The notes under the pieces: generated by a model
What the model was told of the DNA's origin: nothing
Databases searched by the model: none
What the model saw: the letters and a program-made list of their open reading frames with translations, nothing else
Shown here: positions 1-6,788 of the stretch, piece after piece
Position numbering within the stretch: position 1 is the first letter of the stretch
Layout of the letters: each line of letters opens with the position of its first letter
Program-made: the position numbers and the translations under genes
Assembly: GCF_017874735.1 (NCBI RefSeq)
Contig: NZ_JAGGLV010000018.1
Coordinates: forward strand, 1 to 64,000
Reading direction: 5' to 3'
Source: Paenibacillus silagei
Lineage (GTDB): Bacteria; Bacillota; Bacilli; Paenibacillales; Paenibacillaceae
DNA: 64,000 nt

Positions 1-104
1 GCGGAGGGGTTCCACACGTACCCATCCCGAACACGACCGTTAAGCCCTCCAGCGCCGATGGTACTTGGACCGAAGGGTCCTGGGAGAGTAGGACGCCGCC
101 AAGC
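1..104 (+). rRNA. rrf: 5S ribosomal RNA, 3' portion
   Basis: The window opens inside a 5S rRNA. The conserved stretch with CCATCCCGAACACG and the 3' part ending GGACGCCGCC are visible; roughly the first dozen bases are missing. It lies about 50 bp upstream of the tRNA cluster, as at the end of many Bacillota rrn operons, so the tRNAs are probably co-transcribed with it. Confidence 0.93.
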
Positions 105-155
105 GGACCATCCACACACATTGTGGTATTTTTTTTGCCCTGATTGGTTACATAT

Positions 156-231
156 TCCCTGATAGCTCAGTTGGTAGAGCACTCGACTGTTAATCGAGTT
201 GTCACAGGTTCGAGTCCTGTTCGGGGAGCCA
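156..231 (+). tRNA. tRNA-Asn (GTT)
   Basis: Cloverleaf with anticodon GTT in the loop CTGTTAA. The acceptor stem is 156-162 with 221-227, and CCA is encoded at 229-231. First tRNA after the 5S gene. Confidence 0.96.
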
Positions 232-234
232 TAT

Positions 235-324
235 GGAGAGGTGTCCGAGTTTGGCCGAAGGAGCACGATTGGAAATCGTGTAGGCGCCACAAGCGTCTCG
301 AGGGTTCGAATCCCTCTCTCTCCG
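235..324 (+). tRNA. tRNA-Ser (GGA)
   Basis: A class II tRNA with a long variable arm and anticodon GGA. The acceptor stem pairs 235-241 with 317-323. CCA is not encoded. Its 3' end, from the last two bases of the T loop onward (310-324 plus 11 downstream bases), is copied again at 424-449. Confidence 0.95.
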
Positions 325-449
325 TAGCAATACTTCTTTGAATAGGGATGAGAACCCTCAGTGGTTCGTTGGAGCATAGGCTTCGTTAGCACGGCTTCGC
401 AATCTCGTAACGAAGTGAAGAGTATCCCTCTCTCTCCGTAGCAATACTT
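325..449 (+). repeat. tRNA-appended repeat unit after tRNA-Ser
   Basis: A core of about 79 bp starts GGGATGAG at 345 and ends GAAGAGT at 423. It is followed at 424-449 by an exact 26-bp copy of 310-335, which is the tRNA-Ser 3' end plus 11 bases of flank. The offset between the two copies is 114 bp. Related cores follow tRNA-Glu, tRNA-Asp and, more diverged, tRNA-Arg. The layout of an intact tRNA, an insert and a copied 3' end resembles an att-flanked insertion, but no integrase is present. Confidence 0.85.
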
Positions 450-461
450 TTTACACAGCAT

Positions 462-536
462 GGCTCGTTGGTCAAGGGGTTAAGACACCTCCCTTTCACG
501 GAGGTAACATGGGTTCGAATCCCATACGAGTCACCA
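462..536 (+). tRNA. tRNA-Glu (TTC)
   Basis: Anticodon TTC between the CCTCC and GGAGG arms. The acceptor stem is 462-468 with 526-532, and CCA is encoded at 534-536. The last 18 bases (519-536) recur exactly at 633-650. Confidence 0.96.
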
Positions 537-650
537 ATTTCTTCTCTGAATGATGGGATGAGAATTCCCTGGGTTCGTTGAAGCATAGGCATCGTAAGGA
601 ATACTTCGCAATCTCGTAACGGAGTGAAGAGTATCCCATACGAGTCACCA
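537..650 (+). repeat. tRNA-appended repeat unit after tRNA-Glu
   Basis: A 78-bp core at 555-632 is followed by an 18-bp exact copy (633-650) of the 3' end of tRNA-Glu. The copy offset is again 114 bp. The core differs from the one after tRNA-Asp at only 3 of 78 positions, although the copied tRNA tails differ, so each tail matches its own upstream tRNA. Confidence 0.87.
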
Positions 651-670
651 TTTTTTTGGAACTGATACAT

Positions 671-746
671 GGAGGCTTAGCTCAGCTGGGAGAGCATCTG
701 CCTTACAAGCAGAGGGTCGGGGGTTCGAACCCCTCAGCCTCCACCA
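671..746 (+). tRNA. tRNA-Val (TAC)
   Basis: Anticodon TAC between TCTGC and GCAGA. Acceptor GGAGGCT pairs with AGCCTCC, and CCA is encoded at 744-746. No appended repeat unit follows it. Confidence 0.96.
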
Positions 747-778
747 TCTATCTTAACCGAATAGATTTTGTTCAATGA

Positions 779-852
<74 letters not shown>

Positions 853-928
853 TTGTTCCCCACAAAGTGAGGATATGCTCTGTAGCATATTCCGAATACT
901 TTCCGGGGGCCCCAAAACCTTTTATTCT

Positions 929-1006
929 GGAACCGTGGTGTAGTTGGCCTAACATGCCTGCCTGTCACGCAGGAGATCGCGGGTTCGAATCCCGTCGGTT
1001 CCGCCA
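929..1006 (+). tRNA. tRNA-Asp (GTC)
   Basis: Anticodon GTC between CCTGC and GCAGG. Acceptor GGAACCG pairs with CGGTTCC, and CCA is encoded at 1004-1006. It is followed by an appended repeat unit. Confidence 0.96.
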
Positions 1007-1124
1007 TTTTAATGGCTTAAGGGATGAGAATTCCCTGGGTTCGTTGAAGCCTAAGCTTCGTAAGGAATACTTCGCAATCTCGTAACGGAGTGAAGAGTAT
1101 CCCGCCCTGTTCCGCCATTTTAAT
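1007..1124 (+). repeat. tRNA-appended repeat unit after tRNA-Asp
   Basis: The 78-bp core at 1021-1098 matches 75 of 78 positions of the core after tRNA-Glu. It is followed by an imperfect copy of the tRNA-Asp 3' end. The last 16 bases of the copy (1109-1124) match 998-1013 exactly, including 7 bases beyond CCA. The copy offset is about 110 bp. At 1141-1192 there is a further degraded stretch ending GAGTATCC and a third tRNA-Asp-like tail, suggesting repeated rounds of the same event. Confidence 0.82.
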
Positions 1125-1212
1125 TGGTATTAAGACATGAGGGATTGAGCATCCTATATCTCGAAGTATAGAGTATCCATCCGATTCCGTAGTATTTTGC
1201 TAATTATAATAT

Positions 1213-1287
1213 TGGGGATTAGCCAAGCGGTAAGGCAACGGACTTTGACTCCGTCATTCATAGGTTCGATTCCTATATCCCCAGCCA
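1213..1287 (+). tRNA. tRNA-Gln (TTG)
   Basis: Anticodon TTG between ACGGA and TCCGT. Acceptor TGGGGAT pairs with ATCCCCA, and CCA is encoded at the 3' end. Confidence 0.96.
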
Positions 1288-1313
1288 TCTTTTTTGGATT
1301 GTTTCTCTTATGA

Positions 1314-1389
1314 GAGCCATTAGCTCAGTTGGTAGAGCACCTGACTTTTAATCAGGGTGTCGAAGGTTCGAGTCCTTCATGGCTCACCA
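1314..1389 (+). tRNA. tRNA-Lys (TTT)
   Basis: Anticodon TTT between CTGA and TCAG. Acceptor GAGCCAT pairs with ATGGCTC, and CCA is encoded at 1387-1389. Confidence 0.96.
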
Positions 1390-1405
1390 TTTTCTTGTAA
1401 CGTGT

Positions 1406-1489
1406 GCGCGTGTGGCGGAATGGCAGACGCACCAGACTTAGGATCTGGCGTTTCACGACGTGGGGGTTCAAGTCCCTTCACGCGCACCA
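1406..1489 (+). tRNA. tRNA-Leu (TAG)
   Basis: A class II tRNA with a long variable arm and anticodon TAG between CCAGA and TCTGG. Acceptor GCGCGTG pairs with CACGCGC, and CCA is encoded. Confidence 0.96.
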
Positions 1490-1496
1490 TGTTTTT

Positions 1497-1571
1497 GCGG
1501 ACGTGGCTCAGCGGTAGAGCATCGCCTTGCCAAGGCGAGGGTCGCGGGTTCGATTCCCGTCGTCCGCTCCA
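1497..1571 (+). tRNA. tRNA-Gly (GCC)
   Basis: Anticodon GCC in the loop between CGCCT and GGCG. Acceptor GCGGACG pairs with CGTCCGC, and CCA is encoded at 1569-1571. Confidence 0.96.
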
Positions 1572-1581
1572 TATAGATTTT

Positions 1582-1658
1582 GCGCCCTTAGCTCAGCTGG
1601 ATAGAGCGTTTGACTACGAATCAAAAGGCCGGGAGTTCGAATCTCTCAGGGCGCGCCA
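1582..1658 (+). tRNA. tRNA-Arg (ACG)
   Basis: Anticodon ACG between TTTGA and TCAAA. Acceptor GCGCCCT pairs with AGGGCGC, and CCA is encoded at 1656-1658. The last 18 bases recur exactly at 1763-1780. Confidence 0.96.
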
Positions 1659-1780
1659 TATATTGCTTCATTGAATTATCTAAGTGTCCGTCAGATTCGA
1701 ACGAGTTCGTTGGAGCATATGCTTCGATAGCACAACTTCGCAATCGGATGCGTAGCATCCGTATCTCTCAGGGCGCGCCA
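1659..1780 (+). repeat. tRNA-appended repeat unit after tRNA-Arg (diverged)
   Basis: This is a diverged core that keeps GTTCGTTGGAGCATA and CTTCGCAATC. It has its own perfect hairpin, CGGATGC with GCATCCG, at 1744-1761. It ends in an 18-bp exact copy (1763-1780) of the tRNA-Arg 3' end. The copy offset is 122 bp. It is the oldest-looking member, yet its tRNA tail is intact. Confidence 0.8.
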
Positions 1781-1790
1781 TTTTTATTAA

Positions 1791-1864
1791 CGGGATGTAG
1801 CTCAGCTTGGTAGAGCACCTGGTTTGGGACCAGGGGGTCGCATGTTCAAATCGTGTCATCCCGA
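1791..1864 (+). tRNA. tRNA-Pro (TGG)
   Basis: Anticodon TGG between CCTGG and CCAGG. Acceptor CGGGATG pairs with CATCCCG. CCA is not encoded. Confidence 0.95.
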
Positions 1865-1881
1865 TATTTCATTTCACCTAT

Positions 1882-1952
1882 GCGGGTGTAGTTCAATGGT
1901 AGAACTTCAGCCTTCCAAGCTGATAGCGTGGGTTCGATTCCCATCACCCGCT
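1882..1952 (+). tRNA. tRNA-Gly (TCC)
   Basis: Anticodon TCC between CAGCC and GCTG. Acceptor GCGGGTG pairs with CACCCGC. CCA is not encoded. Last tRNA of the cluster. Confidence 0.95.
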
Positions 1953-1969
1953 TATATCTGTATCACGTG

Positions 1970-2006
1970 AGTCCGTCATCCCTATGGGGAAGGCGGACTT
2001 TTTTTG
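1970..2006 (+). terminator. Rho-independent terminator of the rrn-tRNA operon
   Basis: An 8-bp stem pairs 1970-1977 with 1992-1999, with an inner CCC/GGG pairing, followed by a run of eight T. It sits directly after the last tRNA. Confidence 0.88.
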
Positions 2007-2093
2007 CTATTTGGAAATGTATGCGAAAAACAGAACACATTGGGTGATATAAGTGCGCGTGTCCCATGCTCCACAGCTCGTAACATTGTTTAG

Positions 2094-2271
2094 AATTCCT
2101 GCAAGAAATGCAGCAATACTGCCCAATAGAAGCGACCGATGCTGAAATCCTGCAAGAAATGCAACAAAGCCAGCACTAAGTTGCTCTAATCACCGGAATT
2201 CCTGCAATTGATGCAACAATATAGCGTAGCCCGTAACATTTTTAGAGAAATCCTGCAAGATATGCAACAAT
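2094..2271. repeat. 51-bp-pitch repeat array, family B (four boxes)
   Basis: Four copies of a 24-bp imperfect palindrome of the form AATTCCTGCA then AGAAATGCAACAAT. The CCTGCA element lies at 2098, 2149, 2201 and 2252, so the spacings are 51, 52 and 51 bp. The linkers between boxes are unlike each other. The same family recurs at 54973-55151. It lies in the 812-bp gene-free stretch 2007-2818; a lone family A box is at 2015-2041. Confidence 0.85.
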
Positions 2272-2374
2272 GCGGCTCAATTCAAGCGGTCGGTGAGAGA
2301 AAATGCTTAGAATTGGTAAGAGATAGGAGGTGGAAGCATCGCCATTATCGCCATTAAAGTAAGAAACAAATCAG

Positions 2375-2552
2375 AACGTGTGCGAAAAACCGAATACATT
2401 TGCTGCGGAGGAGCTAAACGGGGCGGATGTATGCGAAAAACCGAACACAATGTGATGGAGGGAAGGTGAATGACCAAATGTAATCAAAAAACCGAATACA
2501 ATTGGAATGGGGGCGCCACGTAGGCCGAATGTAATCGAATAACCGAACACAT
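2375..2552. repeat. 51-bp-pitch repeat array, family A (four boxes, unique linkers)
   Basis: Four copies of a box built around GCGAAAAACCGAACACA. The CCGA element lies at 2390, 2441, 2492 and 2543, exactly 51 bp apart each time. The three linkers are G-rich and unrelated to one another, so box sequence and pitch are kept while linkers are not. Apparent reading frames here are by-products of a period divisible by three. I see nothing else in 2553-2780 except the likely promoter region of the next gene. Confidence 0.87.
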
Positions 2553-2818
2553 AGAACTCAGAGTACCTGTGAGCCGAAGCGCTTAGGGCTGTAGTTGTCA
2601 AATGGCCGCCAGAAGGCAGAGAGATGGAGAAAAGTGAGCTTCGTATACGAGTGGTATAGAGGCAGCAGTATCATTCAGCCGCTAGGGTGATTTGTTGTAA
2701 GGGCTGGAATGTTGCAATAGTATGGGAGGGCGTTATGTTTCTATAGAACTGATATAGTATAACTATTGGACTATTGGATCATAGGCAACACTTACTTGGA
2801 AGCTGAGGAGCATTTGTT

Positions 2819-3772
2819 ATGACAGACAAAGTAATACGGATTTTCAGAATCATTAACGCCATTCAGTCGAACCCGGGGATTACCGCAGCAGACTTGGCTT
2901 TTAGGTGCGAGGTGAATATTAGAACGATCTACAGGGATCTTGAGGTGATCAGCCACTTTGCACCGGTTACGAATGAGGGAAGAGGCACGGGCTACCGGTT
3001 CATGGGCAAATTCTTTTTATATCCGCTGGATTTCTCGGAGCAGGAGTCGCTGGCGTTCTCTTTGCTGCCTTCTGTGCTGAATCCGGATAGAATCCCGCCG
3101 GGTTTTCATTCTGCTTATGACAAGGTGATGGGGACTCATCTGAAGGAGAAATCGCGGCAGAATGGCCTGCTGGAGAATATCGCGGATATTATTCAAATGG
3201 GTACCCCGGCCTACCGCAAGGAGAGCCGGAACTTCCTGCAGCCGCTTATTGGAGCCATTCTGGAGCAGCGCAGCATCCGGACGGTATACCACTCGCAGTC
3301 ACGCAACGCCACTACAGCGCGGAAGATTGATCCTTATTATCTGATCCCGCGGGATCAGCGCTTTTATCTGATAGGCTATTGCCATCTGAAGGGCGCAATT
3401 CGTACGTTCCGGATCAGCCGGTTTGAGCAGGTCGAGATGACGGCTTCCACTTTTGATAAGGGAAATTTCAATATTAAAAAATATCTGAAAAATACCTGGT
3501 CGATCAACCGGGGGACCCGGAATGTCACGTTCAAGGTACGGTTCGATCCGGAGGTGGCGCGTTACATTAAGGAAGAGGAGCTGTTCGTACAGCCGCGGAT
3601 GAGCGAAGAATGCGATGGAACGCTGCTGTTCGAAGTCACGGTTAATAATGAGAAGGAGTTCATCAAGTGGATTCTGCAATATGGCCCGAATGCTGAGATT
3701 CTGGAGCCGGAGTCGGCCAGGGAGCGCTTGAAAGAGCAGCTGGAGCAGTGGCTGGATGTGTATCAGCAGTAG
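2819..3772 (+). CDS. WYL-domain transcriptional regulator (YafY/DeoR-like)
   Basis: A 317-residue DNA-binding regulator. An N-terminal winged HTH at about residues 5-60 has the typical TIYRDLEVIS recognition helix. A WYL domain at about 140-225 contains DPYYLIPRD and FYLIGYCH, and a C-terminal WCX-like extension spans about 240-315. WYL domains are known to sense ligands, often nucleic acids or nucleotides; the ligand here is unknown. GAGGAG at 2805-2810, eight bases before the ATG, supports the start. It appears monocistronic, and no target gene can be named from context. Confidence 0.88.
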   Translation: MTDKVIRIFRIINAIQSNPGITAADLAFRCEVNIRTIYRDLEVISHFAPVTNEGRGTGYRFMGKFFLYPLDFSEQESLAFSLLPSVLNPDRIPPGFHSAYDKVMGTHLKEKSRQNGLLENIADIIQMGTPAYRKESRNFLQPLIGAILEQRSIRTVYHSQSRNATTARKIDPYYLIPRDQRFYLIGYCHLKGAIRTFRISRFEQVEMTASTFDKGNFNIKKYLKNTWSINRGTRNVTFKVRFDPEVARYIKEEELFVQPRMSEECDGTLLFEVTVNNEKEFIKWILQYGPNAEILEPESARERLKEQLEQWLDVYQQ

Positions 3773-3947
3773 CCGCAGACTACAATATTACATAATATGG
3801 AATAAAATTGTCGAAAAGGTTAGATTGAATAGCTCAACTGGAGAATAAAGGCTTTTTTAGAGATATATATGTCGGGAATGAATTGACCGGAGCGGTGAAG
3901 CAGGTTATTATTGGAATATAATGGAATGATAGGAGGCAAGATAGAAA

Positions 3948-4790
3948 TTGCTGGAACTGGATGGGATGAATGAAGACTCTTTGACAGACATGCTTAAAGT
4001 CTCGTTCTCATGGGAGAACTGGACGGCAATTCTCGAGATTTCAGACAAGCTCTTTGAACTTGCAGTTCTAACCTACGGCTCCCATCGACAGGGTGCAAAG
4101 AAGTATTATTTGAAAAAAAATATAGCGTATTATCTCGGCTACAGTGCGTGCATGAAGGGGATTGCCTATCAAAAGCTCGGTAACCTCGCTGAATCAAGAA
4201 AGTGTATAGGCTTGTATTCGGATTTGAGCTGGATCACGGATGTGGATCAGGAAGCTGCCGTAGAAGTGGAATACTACAGGAACATTGCGATAGCCAACAC
4301 CTTCGTCATTGATCTGCTGGAAGGAAAGGTTGAAGTTCTCCCTGATTATATTGAATTCATTCGTACAGGGGACCAGGAGGAGCTGCTTGCCTGCTTGATT
4401 ACTGTGCTGGAATCGGCCATTAAGTACAACTTTTCTATCGACTGGGTACTGGATGAATTCAATGAGCCATTGAAGGAACTAAGCTGCAGAGAGAAGCAGG
4501 AAGATATCAGATACTACATAGACTACATGCATCTTAGTGCAATTTATTTGTATAAAAGGGAGAAAATTCATGATGCAATTAATCTGACTCTCTATATTTT
4601 GGTAATAAGTAGTAAACTTTATGACGGGACAGGCTTTAGGAAGATTGTGTCGTTTTATGAACATATCCGAAGCCATGCGACCGCAGAACAACAAGAATCT
4701 TATCAAAATGTAATGAAAAATATCTTAGAGAGGGAGTTTTTAAAAGATGAAAAAGGCGATCTCGTTATTAACAGCCGTATTGCTGATTAG
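3948..4790 (+). CDS. TPR-type peptide receptor, HTH-less (RRNPP/Rap-like)
   Basis: A 280-residue soluble, helical protein with Tyr/Leu-rich TPR-like repeats across most of its length (for example residues about 45-75 and 185-215). It starts at TTG, eleven bases after AGGAGG (3931-3936). It resembles the C-terminal sensor part of RRNPP regulators (Rap, NprR, PlcR, AimR), but no N-terminal HTH is encoded: the upstream 175 bp has no open frame for one. Its last 44 bp overlap the gene for a small exported peptide, the classic arrangement of a receptor and its pheromone. I infer that it binds the processed peptide. The effector output (protein partner or DNA) is unknown. Confidence 0.72.
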   Translation: MLELDGMNEDSLTDMLKVSFSWENWTAILEISDKLFELAVLTYGSHRQGAKKYYLKKNIAYYLGYSACMKGIAYQKLGNLAESRKCIGLYSDLSWITDVDQEAAVEVEYYRNIAIANTFVIDLLEGKVEVLPDYIEFIRTGDQEELLACLITVLESAIKYNFSIDWVLDEFNEPLKELSCREKQEDIRYYIDYMHLSAIYLYKREKIHDAINLTLYILVISSKLYDGTGFRKIVSFYEHIRSHATAEQQESYQNVMKNILEREFLKDEKGDLVINSRIAD

Positions 4791-4884
4791 TGCAAGCGTA
4801 GTGGTAACAACGGCAAGCGCAGGCGGCCACTTATCCGCATCCTCTGGCAATATCTCTATTAACAATCACGGAGCAGGCCACTAG
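4747..4884 (+). CDS. Phr-like exported signalling pro-peptide
   Basis: A 45-residue ORF. The start MKKAISLL is followed by a hydrophobic core and a TTASA signal-peptidase site near residue 25, leaving a 20-residue tail rich in Gly, Ser, Asn and His that ends NNHGAGH. AGGGAG lies at 4731-4736, ten bases before the ATG. The gene overlaps the 3' end of the TPR receptor gene in another frame, as phr genes overlap rap genes. By analogy the tail would be cut to a short peptide, re-imported by an oligopeptide permease and bound by the receptor. Which residues form the active peptide cannot be told from sequence. At 45 residues it is easily missed in annotation. Confidence 0.72.
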   Translation: MKKAISLLTAVLLISASVVVTTASAGGHLSASSGNISINNHGAGH

Positions 4885-4940
4885 TCTAAAATCTCTCTGT
4901 CTCATGAATCTGGAAATATAAGCTGCATATCATGCAAAAA

Positions 4941-4966
4941 AGGGGTAAGCGACGATGCTTATCCCT
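4941..4966. terminator. Bidirectional terminator between the peptide gene and katA
   Basis: The stem AGGGGTAAGC at 4941-4950 pairs with GCTTATCCCT. A run of A just upstream gives a T tract on the minus strand, so it mainly serves the convergent catalase gene. Confidence 0.75.
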
Positions 4967-4985
4967 TCTTTGCTGTGGATAGAGG

Positions 4986-6440
4986 TTACTCTGTTACAGC
5001 CAAACCCAGTCCTTCTGCAATTCGCCGGCCAAACTCCGAATCGGCTCGGTAGAAGTGGCCAATCTGGCGGAGCTTGATCTCCTCGGACTCCACTGGAGTC
5101 ATCGCGCCGACAATATTGCTCACGAGCCGGGCACGCTCCTCTTCACTGAGCAGACGGTACAGGTCACCCGGCTGAGTGTAGTGATCGTCATGGTCATAAG
5201 ACACGCTGTCCGCCTGGCCGGAGACTTCAAAAGCAGCCGCTTTATGCGGCGCTGACTCGGTTGCCCCGCCGGCGCTGTTGGGCTCGTAGTAGACGGAGCC
5301 TCCCCCGTTATTCGTAGCATTCATCGCGCCGTCGCGCTGATTATTGTTGACCTCTGCGATAGGCCGGTTAATCGGCAGGTGGTTATGGTTCGCTCCTACC
5401 CGGTAGCGGTGGGCATCCCCGTATGCGAACAGGCGGCCCTGAAGCATTTTATCTGGAGAAGCTTCTATGCCTGGAACGAATGAGCCGGGAGAAAAGGTAG
5501 CCTGCTCCACTTCGGCGAAGTAATTCTCAGGATTGCGGTCCAGCACCATGCGGCCTACCTCAATCAGCGGATAATCCTTCTGCGACCACACCTTGGTTAC
5601 ATCAAATGGATCGAAGCGGTAGGTGTCGGCATCCTCCACAGGCATAATCTGCACATGCAGCCTCCAGGCCGGGAAGTCTCCAGTATCAATGGCGTTGAAC
5701 AAATCCTCTGTATGATAATCCGGGTTCTCCCCGGCTAGCTGTGCAGCCAGCTTAACATCGAGGTTCTTGACGCCCTGCTCTGTCTTGAAGTGATATTTCA
5801 CCCAGACGGCTGCGCCTTCAGCATTCACCCACTTGAACGTATGGCTGCCGAAGCCATGCATATGGCGGAGAGTAGCCGGGATGCCGCGGTCGGACATCAG
5901 AATCGTCACCTGGTGCAGAGACTCGGGGGAGAGAGACCAGAAGTCCCAGACGGCATTAGGGTTCTTCAGATGGGTCTGCGGATGGCGCTTCTGGGTATGG
6001 ATAAAGTCCGGGAACTTGATGGCATCACGGATGAAAAAGACAGGCGTGTTATTGCCGACCAGGTCGTAGTTGCCTTCCTCAGTGTAGAATTTCACAGCAA
6101 AGCCGCGCGGATCGCGCACCGTATCGGATGAACCCAGCTCCCCGGCTACGGTAGAGAAACGGATGAACATCGGGGTACGTTTGCCGACGCCCGACAAGAA
6201 GGCAGCCTTCGTATATTGGGAGAGATCATTGGTGACTTCAAAATAACCATGGGCACCGGCGCCTTTGGCATGAACGACACGCTCAGGCACACGCTCACGG
6301 TTGAAGTGGGCCAGCTTCTCCAGCAGATGGACATCCTGCAGCAGCACGGGGCCACGGGCACCGGCGGTCATTGAATTCTGGTTGTCACCTACGGGGGCGC
6401 CCCAGCTTGTCGTTAGCTTGTTGTTATTGTTTGTGGTCAT
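4986..6440 (-). CDS. katA: Vegetative haem catalase
   Basis: A monofunctional catalase that converts hydrogen peroxide to water and oxygen in the cytoplasm. With the ATG at 6440 the product is 484 residues, matching small-subunit clade 3 catalases such as Bacillus KatA. The distal haem His57 lies in [12 protein letters not shown], the conserved Asn in [11 protein letters not shown], and the proximal Tyr in [18 protein letters not shown] 12 bp further upstream is in frame, but it overlaps the AGGTGA ribosome binding site and is unlikely to be used. A perfect PerR box lies about 85 bp upstream, indicating peroxide induction. Confidence 0.97.
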   Translation of the reverse strand: MTTNNNNKLTTSWGAPVGDNQNSMTAGARGPVLLQDVHLLEKLAHFNRERVPERVVHAKGAGAHGYFEVTNDLSQYTKAAFLSGVGKRTPMFIRFSTVAGELGSSDTVRDPRGFAVKFYTEEGNYDLVGNNTPVFFIRDAIKFPDFIHTQKRHPQTHLKNPNAVWDFWSLSPESLHQVTILMSDRGIPATLRHMHGFGSHTFKWVNAEGAAVWVKYHFKTEQGVKNLDVKLAAQLAGENPDYHTEDLFNAIDTGDFPAWRLHVQIMPVEDADTYRFDPFDVTKVWSQKDYPLIEVGRMVLDRNPENYFAEVEQATFSPGSFVPGIEASPDKMLQGRLFAYGDAHRYRVGANHNHLPINRPIAEVNNNQRDGAMNATNNGGGSVYYEPNSAGGATESAPHKAAAFEVSGQADSVSYDHDDHYTQPGDLYRLLSEEERARLVSNIVGAMTPVESEEIKLRQIGHFYRADSEFGRRIAEGLGLAVTE

Positions 6441-6525
6441 GAACACAATCACCTCGTATAGGATTTGATTTTAGAATAAGTATAAATATTATAATAGCAA
6501 GAATTTAAATAAAATCAATCCTTTT

Positions 6526-6540
6526 TTATAATTATTATAA
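6526..6540 (-). promoter_or_regulatory. PerR box upstream of katA
   Basis: A perfect 7-1-7 inverted repeat, TTATAAT, T, ATTATAA, identical to the B. subtilis PerR consensus. It sits in very AT-rich DNA about 85 bp before the katA start. A half-similar element, AATATTATAATA, lies closer to the gene at 6485-6496. The rest of the 6441-6788 interval shows no gene or clear repeat. Confidence 0.85.
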
Positions 6541-6788
6541 TTAAGTGTATGCGGGAGAAGATAGATTCATGATATGAGCGATGGTCTGCGGGTGAGAAAT
6601 AAAGCTCCATTAAGAGCAGCGTGAAGATGGGCATAATGAGGCCGGATGAAGCTACAAGTAGCGGTATGGGAAATGTCAGGAGGGCCTAAAAAACTCCCGC
6701 CCGCAGCAGCGGACAGGAGGGGGATTCGTGAATAGTAACGGAGCAGCAGCAACTGGATGCGGGTGACAGGAGCAAAAACTACTGTAAG

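Noticed and set aside
853-928. Fifth tRNA-appended unit after tRNA-fMet
   Set aside because: A similar hairpin (GGATATGCT with AGCATATTCC) is present, but no copy of the tRNA-fMet 3' end follows.
3773-3947. Missing HTH exon or frameshifted N-terminus of the TPR receptor
   Set aside because: The interval is AT-rich and stop-filled in all frames, with a proper AGGAGG before the TTG start; no HTH-like sequence is seen.
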